NCBI GenBank assembly: GCA_014885115.2
Contig: WKLE02000507.1
Span: forward strand, 1 to 13,628
Reading direction: 5' to 3'
Length of the DNA: 13,628 nt
Source of the DNA: Asterionellopsis glacialis
Lineage: Eukaryota; Bacillariophyta; Plagiogrammaphyceae; Rhaphoneidales; Asterionellopsidaceae
The stretch's first letter is position 1. Each line of letters opens with the position of its first letter. This document shows positions 8,511 through 13,628 of the stretch, piece by piece. The translations under genes were made by a program, and so were the position numbers. The notes beneath the pieces are model-generated. The model was not told the DNA's origin. It worked only from the letters and a program-made list of their open reading frames with translations, and did no database searches.

Positions 8511-9095
8511 AGGTCGTTTTCAAACGCTATTTTTTTTCAAAACCTCAACACCACAATGGATACCACAACATTGATGAATTTGCCATTGAAAGATCATTTG
8601 TTAAATTTCTAAAGTGTCATTTCATATTACTATGTACATTCACAATGTGAATTCGGAATACAACATAATTTTTATATTATCATAACGACTACCGGTTATG
8701 TACCAGTAGCTCACATGAATCTGCTTCATTATAGGTCTATATATTATAAAATATTTATTATCTGAGAACCTCAGAAAGACAACGTCTTTTTAACGGCTTA
8801 TCGGTTGAAAATACTTATGCATGTATATTAAGATAATAATGTATTCTGTCTGTTCATAATAATTAACGTACAAAAGGACCAACAAATAATCAAATGATCA
8901 AAATATGGATCAAAAGTATTGCATATTATTCTTCATCACACCCAAAAAACCTGAACGCAGGCAAAGAGCAATGCTCAACGCTCAATAAAAGGCAGTGAAT
9001 GTTGGAAGTGCCTACAATCGATGAGTATTTTGGGTGTTTAGTGGCACTGATTAGCCCCCCTCATTATAAGACTTAGTAACTTGATATCTTGATAT
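8511..9095. other. AT-rich spacer between CW-finger and esterase genes
   Basis: No credible gene is seen in these 585 bp. They hold the 3' UTR of the CW-finger gene and the promoter of the next gene. An AATAAA lies at 8984-8989, a possible polyadenylation signal but 474 bp from the stop. A weak inverted repeat with 6-bp arms CATAAC/GTTATG lies at 8681-8700. A TATAAG at 9065-9070 is about 30 bp upstream of the next ATG, which is very close for a TATA box. Confidence 0.45.
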
Positions 9096-11730
9096 ATGTG
9101 CATTGCAATCATGAGGAAATATGATGCATTGATAGGTTTGTTTTTGTCATTTTCTGCTTCAGCTCATGGCACTGCTGAATATAACTGCGACGAGGATGCA
9201 ATCACAGACGACGCGAGGGCGTCGTCTCTTCTTCATAACCAATTCTATAAAATCTGCCCAAAGATTACGAATGGTGCTTTTGGGCAGCCGCAGTGCGGTG
9301 ATGGAACACCGTTCTCTTTCTTGTTTACAAGACCACCAAAAAGGAAGAACAACAATAAAAAGATTCTCATTGAGTTTCAAGGAGGTGGTGCATGCTGGGA
9401 TGAAGATACGTGCGACAAGATGTCTGGTTACCTAACTTTCCCTACATTCTACAATGATTTCGTTGGTATGGGTTGCAGTGAAATCAAGTACGGTACTGAG
9501 AACGCGAATAGATTTCCAATTGAAGTTCTTTGTTCGAAACAGGTCGGTGACGTTGATTTCACAGAGTACAACACTGTAAGTACTTCTTGCTCATATATTG
9601 AACAATTCCATGATCTTCCCAAGAATTTTATGAAATACATTCTTACATGATAACAAAATTACCTTTGGTGCATAGATTGTCGTTCCCTACTGTTCTCAAG
9701 ACGTCTACACTGGAAATTCTATTACAGATTACGAGGACGGATCAATTGCTCATGTGGGGGCACACAACGTGTTTAGCGTGTTGCGGTGGGTGTTTCAAAA
9801 TTTTAAAGATCCAGCTCACATTGCCCTTACAGGCTGCAGTGCAGGTGGTACTGCCCTCCCCATGGTCTACGATCTCCTCAACAAACATTATAATAATTTG
9901 ATAGCTGGCGGCCGATCTGTTCAAATCAGCGTCATTGCTGACTCTCCTGTGTATTTGACGCCAGAATATTTCTTACACAATGGTTTCCAAACTTGGCAAC
10001 CAAGGCAATACATGAAAAGGATTGGTTTCAACTTCGACAAGCACCAGTATGATACCGATTATCCAACAATTGTGTGGGACCATATTCTGAGGAGAGGTTC
10101 AAATGCTGACCGTTGGGGATTTGTTACTCACACATACGACGAAGAATCTATCATGTTCTACCAATATATGTCTGGCAACGGAGATAACGACGACGACGAC
10201 GACGATGATGATGAAAGCTCACAATGGTGGAATTTGCTCAATGCTTCATTGACAACAATACAGAGTAAGCATCGAAACGTTGACACATATATTGAAGATG
10301 GAGATGGCCACTGCTCATTTGGTTTGTACTACGGTTTCCTAGAAGAAGGGTTTGACGAGTGGGCTGGATCTATTTTTCAAGAACAGAAAGTTCGAGGAAA
10401 TTCCGGAGTGCGTGCAGGTCTGCTTTACATGTCTGCACTCTGCCTCGGTGGATTTGTCGTTGCTGGAGTCTTTTACGCAAAGAAGTCGCAGACGCGAGCT
10501 TGCAATGTAGACGATTCAAGCCTCCTCAGCGGTGAAGTTGAGATGCAGCCGTACTGGAAGTCTGTAATAACTTCAAAGATGCTTCAATTAGCTTCCTGTC
10601 CGATCACAGCTTCGTATTTCGTTGCTACGGCTTTCTACTTTTTTACAATGCTGGTTTCATCAGGATTTGCTCATCCTATTGATAATCCCTCTTTGGGACC
10701 AACTGCTTATGACTTAAGTTCGTTTGGTATCAACAATCCGACTCTAATTGTATATGAGAGACAATTTGTACGGCTGTTAACATCGAATTTCTTATGCAGT
10801 GGAGTCATCACATACTTAATGTTTATGTTTTGTATTGTCAAGTACACATGGAAGATCGAGACGCAAGTAAATAATCACGCACTTTTTGCTCTCGCGATGA
10901 TTACAACGATGATTGGGAGTAATTTGTGCTACGCTACCTTTCTTGACGGGGCGAGCTGCGCAAGTCTCTCGACAGTACTTGGCTTGAATGCTTTCTCGAT
11001 TTATGAAAGTTATAGAGCTGCGGATACAGTTGATTTTCGAGAGACAGAATGGTATATGGAACAATCCAATGGATTCCCAAGACCGTGGAAAGCAACAATT
11101 ATTTTCTTCCTTTTCACATGCATACTGTTTCCTTTTAATAATTGGCTGATACTCCTGAGTGCAATAATTATTGGTTCTGCCGTTCTTCCCTTTATGGTTG
11201 ATTGGCAAATTGTTGACAGCAATAACAGCACGGAGGAAGTTGCTCAAGAAAAGGGATCAGAAGAAACCACACAGCGGATAAGAAAGATACCGTGCAGTAT
11301 CGTAGGGTCACTTTACTTTGTCATTTTACTGCTCATGCTGATCAAAGTCAGGAAACCTAACGAAATATACAAAGCTCCATATACAACCGGGTGTCAGTTA
11401 ATGTACACAACTGATGTGGATGTGATTTTGAATTTCTCGGGAAATGTTAATGAAAACAGCGGTGCAAATGACAGGATGAGGCGATTAGGAGATGGTGATT
11501 TGGACTATGACAGCATGTGTGCTCAAATCTGTGTGCCACACATAGGTGCTCGACCTTTGCTTGGATTCGTAAACGATCGACTTCCATTTTCGATTGACAC
11601 TGGAATTTGCGAAGAAAACGGATATCCCGAGTTTATTATTGAAAAAACATTCAATGCTGCGTCTTACTCTCTGGATGTCGATGTATACTACCAGTATTCG
11701 TCAGATGACGACGAAGATAGAAGAGGATAA
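9096..11730 (+). CDS. NOTUM/pectin-acetylesterase-like hydrolase fused to a degenerate rhomboid (join 9096..9575, 9676..11730)
   Basis: Splicing out 9576-9675 gives 844 aa. Residues 1-22 look like a signal peptide (cleavage perhaps after SASA); the ATG at 9111 is an equally plausible start. Residues about 45-400 form a pectin-acetylesterase/NOTUM-family alpha/beta hydrolase: ILIEFQGGGACWD (90-102), the junction block YNTIVVPYCSQDVYTG, nucleophile GCSAGG (Ser215), TYDEES (Asp315) and DGHCS (His372). Their spacing is close to the NOTUM triad. The family removes acyl esters from sugars or proteins; the substrate here is unknown. A helix at about 409-429 crosses the membrane. Residues 470-670 form a six-helix rhomboid-like core: NPSLGPT (497-503), RQFVRLLTSNFL (522-533), GSNL in helix 3 and GASC (Ser587) in helix 4. 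The usual His/Asn residues of helix 2 and the helix 6 His are not there. A further helix (701-719) precedes a tail (720-844) with five Cys and a sequon at N746. Predicted topology is 1+6+1 with hydrolase and tail both lumenal or extracellular. Confidence 0.82.
9576..9675 (+). other. 100-bp spliceosomal intron
   Basis: The intron starts with GTAAGT (9576-9581) and ends with CATAG (9671-9675). Exon 1 is exactly 160 codons, so the intron is phase 0. The frame stops inside the intron (TGA ending at 9650). Joining the exons restores the conserved family block NTIVVPYCSQDVYTG, which neither frame contains alone. This is inferred from sequence conservation, not from transcripts. Confidence 0.92.
10189..10212 (+). 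repeat. In-frame GAC/GAT repeat (Asp8)
   Basis: Five GAC and three GAT codons encode eight aspartates between the catalytic Asp315 and His372 of the esterase domain. This is a simple-sequence expansion in what is probably a surface loop. Confidence 0.9.
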
Positions 11731-11834
11731 AACTATACCGTCTAGCTGGCAGAAAGCTAACTGTATTTGTGATTTAAATATTTTTATGATTCAGTATTTG
11801 AATAGTCTCTATACAAAAGAAATTTCTTCATTGG
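11731..11834. terminator. Convergent 3' intergenic region
   Basis: Only 104 bp separate the stop of the esterase-rhomboid gene from the stop of ALG2 on the other strand. Both polyadenylation sites must lie in or beyond it, so the two 3' UTRs probably overlap. The stretch is AT-rich and has no AATAAA on either strand that I can see. Confidence 0.45.
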
Positions 11835-13325
11835 CTAAAGTTCATCTTTTGGCATTAGGGTTCTCTTCACTGTGCCCCAGATGGTTGCATTTGGTTCTAG
11901 AATCCCCACACCTTGAAGGAACCATGTCAACAGAATTGTAGCCAAAAGTACAAGCATTGCCTCGAATAGGTAATAAAACCCATCCGACAACAGATATGGT
12001 GGTTCTCTCTCTAACCGTTTCTTTCCCTCTTGGACAGTATCTTCGACGAGAATGCCCCATTGTTTTTGAAAAGCTGGGACACCGAATTTCTCTTTGACAT
12101 GATTGTGTCCGGTCCTTCCCATTTCTTGAGCACGTTGAGGATTCGTTGTTAGTTCGTACAATGCTTGTCCAAAGGCTCCTGGAGTTGGTTCACAAAGAAA
12201 TCCAGTTTTACCGTTTACGACTGTTTCCATGGGCCCTCCACTTTTCACGGCTACTACTGGTCGACCCGCATACATGGCTTCCAATGGTACAATCCCAAAG
12301 TGTTCCAAATGTGGAGTGTACACAATGCACAAGGCCGTTTCAAAGAGCGTCGAACGTTCTTCATCACTAATACTTAGTCGAAATCGAATACTATCCTTCA
12401 GGTCCAGTTCCTTTGCGAGTTGACGCAATTCACCCATATATTCCACATTTTCAACATTTTTTGGATCGTAGCCTCCAGCAATCACTAATGGTGGGGGGAG
12501 CTGCTTTGTACTGGATGACGATGATAACTTATCTCGTAGCTCTGCATAGGCTTGCAATAACAATTCGATATTCTTTTTTCTTTCAAATCGATTCAATGAG
12601 ACGATGGGTGTTTCTGAAGAAGAAGATGGGTTGTGATTTTCGTCAAACTTGGATGTGTCTAGAGCAGGATACAAAACACGCATAGGTTTCGCAGCTAAAG
12701 ATTCAAATGCTTTTATAACATTGGACTGTGTGAATTTCGAATTGACTACCAATACATCTGAAAATCCCATTGTTGATTCTTCTAAATAATCCAATACCTG
12801 ACGGTACCACGTAAAGAGGAAGAATCTTTGATGGGTTGCATCTGTGGGTTCACCATTGACAGTGTCACGTGTCAAAAGTTTGTCCGGAAAGTGACAATAG
12901 AATAGAACGCCCGCAGCGTTCCACCAATGAATTAGGAAAGGTATTGGTGTCGGTAGGACATCTAAAACGAACACATCTGCATCTGCGAAGGTATGAGCAG
13001 CCTTGTACGCCAAAAAAATCATACGGAGAGTGCTACAGAGGGCTGTGGCCTTGCCTAGAACGTTCGGTGGGATCCATTCTCCCCATACGTGCACCGCATT
13101 ACATAAACGACCATCTGGTTTTTTCACATGAGAGAAACAATGATCTTGTGAACAGTGACTAGTCACGATTTCAACGTTATGGCCCAAATCTTGTGAAGCA
13201 GTGGCTAGCGATAGCACCAATTGTTCAGCACCACCAATTCCTAAATCTAAATGTACAAATACAACTTTTCTTTCTTTGGGTTCTGATGTCGATGCTGTCT
13301 TTTCGTTTGGCGAAGGTGAGGCCAT
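11835..13325 (-). CDS. ALG2: ALG2, GDP-Man:Man1/Man2GlcNAc2-PP-dolichol alpha-1,3/1,6-mannosyltransferase
   Basis: ALG2 adds the second and third mannoses to the dolichol-linked oligosaccharide on the cytosolic face of the ER, ahead of N-glycosylation. The first ATG is at 13325, in a strong ACCATGG context, giving 496 aa. The frame is open upstream to 13373 but only from a GTG. It is a GT4-family, GT-B glycosyltransferase: FVHLDLGIGGAEQL (N-terminal loop, GIGGAEQ at 29-35), FYCHFPDKLL, VVNSKFT, SLNRFERKKNIELLL, and the C-terminal EX7E donor-binding motif (E341 and E349 in HLEHFGIVPLEAM), then PVVAVKSGGPMETV. The HFPDxLL and LNRFERKKN blocks are typical of ALG2. A hydrophobic helix at about 453-476 should anchor it in the ER. 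The last four residues are KDEL, with a sequon at N479 between the helix and the tail. It is convergent with the esterase-rhomboid gene. Confidence 0.93.
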   Translation of the reverse strand: MASPSPNEKTASTSEPKERKVVFVHLDLGIGGAEQLVLSLATASQDLGHNVEIVTSHCSQDHCFSHVKKPDGRLCNAVHVWGEWIPPNVLGKATALCSTLRMIFLAYKAAHTFADADVFVLDVLPTPIPFLIHWWNAAGVLFYCHFPDKLLTRDTVNGEPTDATHQRFFLFTWYRQVLDYLEESTMGFSDVLVVNSKFTQSNVIKAFESLAAKPMRVLYPALDTSKFDENHNPSSSSETPIVSLNRFERKKNIELLLQAYAELRDKLSSSSSTKQLPPPLVIAGGYDPKNVENVEYMGELRQLAKELDLKDSIRFRLSISDEERSTLFETALCIVYTPHLEHFGIVPLEAMYAGRPVVAVKSGGPMETVVNGKTGFLCEPTPGAFGQALYELTTNPQRAQEMGRTGHNHVKEKFGVPAFQKQWGILVEDTVQEGKKRLEREPPYLLSDGFYYLFEAMLVLLATILLTWFLQGVGILEPNATIWGTVKRTLMPKDEL

Positions 13326-13628
13326 GGTAATTAAAAAAAAACGTTTAAAATGAACACTTTTTGACTTCTTCACAGCCCAACTGTTGACTCTTCCTCTGTC
13401 ATGACCGAAGTAACCTGCTGATATCAGTGTCTCGGTGGATTTTGTTTCTTGTTATTCTTGAGATTTCAAAACCTTAACCTTGTTGAAATTACACATACGA
13501 TCCGAGATGAATTTCTGGCTGTACGATACCACGAGCTACGAGTATCACACGTAAAAAATGATAGACAATAATCGGCATGAATGGACAAGAATGGAAAGGG
13601 TTAAAATTATCTCATAAACTCCCTGTGG
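13326..13628 (-). promoter_or_regulatory. Upstream region of ALG2
   Basis: These 303 bp up to the window edge must contain the ALG2 leader and at least part of its promoter. On the coding strand a run of nine T lies about 10-18 bases before the ATG. No other gene, clear TATA box or repeat is seen. Confidence 0.4.

Noticed and set aside
9576..9675. Frameshift or pseudogene break in the esterase
   Set aside because: Consensus GTAAGT and AG ends, phase 0 and an exact rejoining of the conserved block show an intron, not a lesion.
9647..9901. Separate small gene after the first esterase exon
   Set aside because: It is a shadow frame spanning the intron end and exon 2. The spliced frame explains the region with conserved family motifs.
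9754..11730. Independent gene beginning at 9754
   Set aside because: The codon at 9754 is GTG, and the conserved coding continues upstream to 9676, where it joins exon 1 in phase.
13326..13373. 16-residue N-terminal extension of ALG2
   Set aside because: It would start at GTG. The ATG at 13325 is the first in frame and lies in a strong context.

Overview
The window is eukaryotic nuclear DNA. It is AT-rich and has long, mostly intronless genes for conserved ER, endomembrane and ubiquitin-pathway proteins, plus one 100-bp GT-AG intron. The gene style suggests a unicellular stramenopile alga, most likely a diatom: compact genes, one short intron, Asp/Asn/Thr-rich low-complexity insertions in conserved proteins, an NPL4 of plant-like layout and a CW zinc-finger protein with a 'GW...PPG...YFDS' C-terminal module. 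The taxon is an inference from style; no marker gene is present.

Layout, left to right. (1) 1-1460, minus: NPL4, the ubiquitin-binding cofactor of Cdc48/p97, complete at its start and cut by the window edge just before its stop. (2) 1461-1965: a divergent promoter region shared with (3) 1966-4683, plus: Rab escort protein (REP, Rab geranylgeranyltransferase component A), 905 aa with several low-complexity insertions. (4) 4684-6581: about 1.9 kb without a credible gene, containing a striking cluster of GTAC and CAGGTAC palindromic motifs at 6125-6380. (5) 6582-8510, plus: a CW-type zinc-finger nuclear protein with a possible divergent PWWP module. (6) 8511-9095: gene-free AT-rich spacer. (7) 9096-11730, plus, two exons: a secretory protein that joins a NOTUM/pectin-acetylesterase-like hydrolase (Ser215, Asp315 and His372 all present) to a rhomboid-family membrane domain whose catalytic His is missing, followed by a lumenal Cys-containing tail. 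(8) 11835-13325, minus, convergent: ALG2, the ER mannosyltransferase of dolichol-linked oligosaccharide synthesis, which unexpectedly ends in KDEL.

The genes are independent single-gene units and not an operon. Four of the five act in or beside the endomembrane system (ERAD cofactor NPL4, Rab prenylation, ER N-glycosylation, and a secretory esterase-rhomboid). Neighbourhood alone is not evidence of a shared pathway in a eukaryote.

The most unusual object is the esterase-pseudorhomboid fusion. It becomes visible only when the 100-bp intron is removed; without splicing it looks like two unrelated reading frames.
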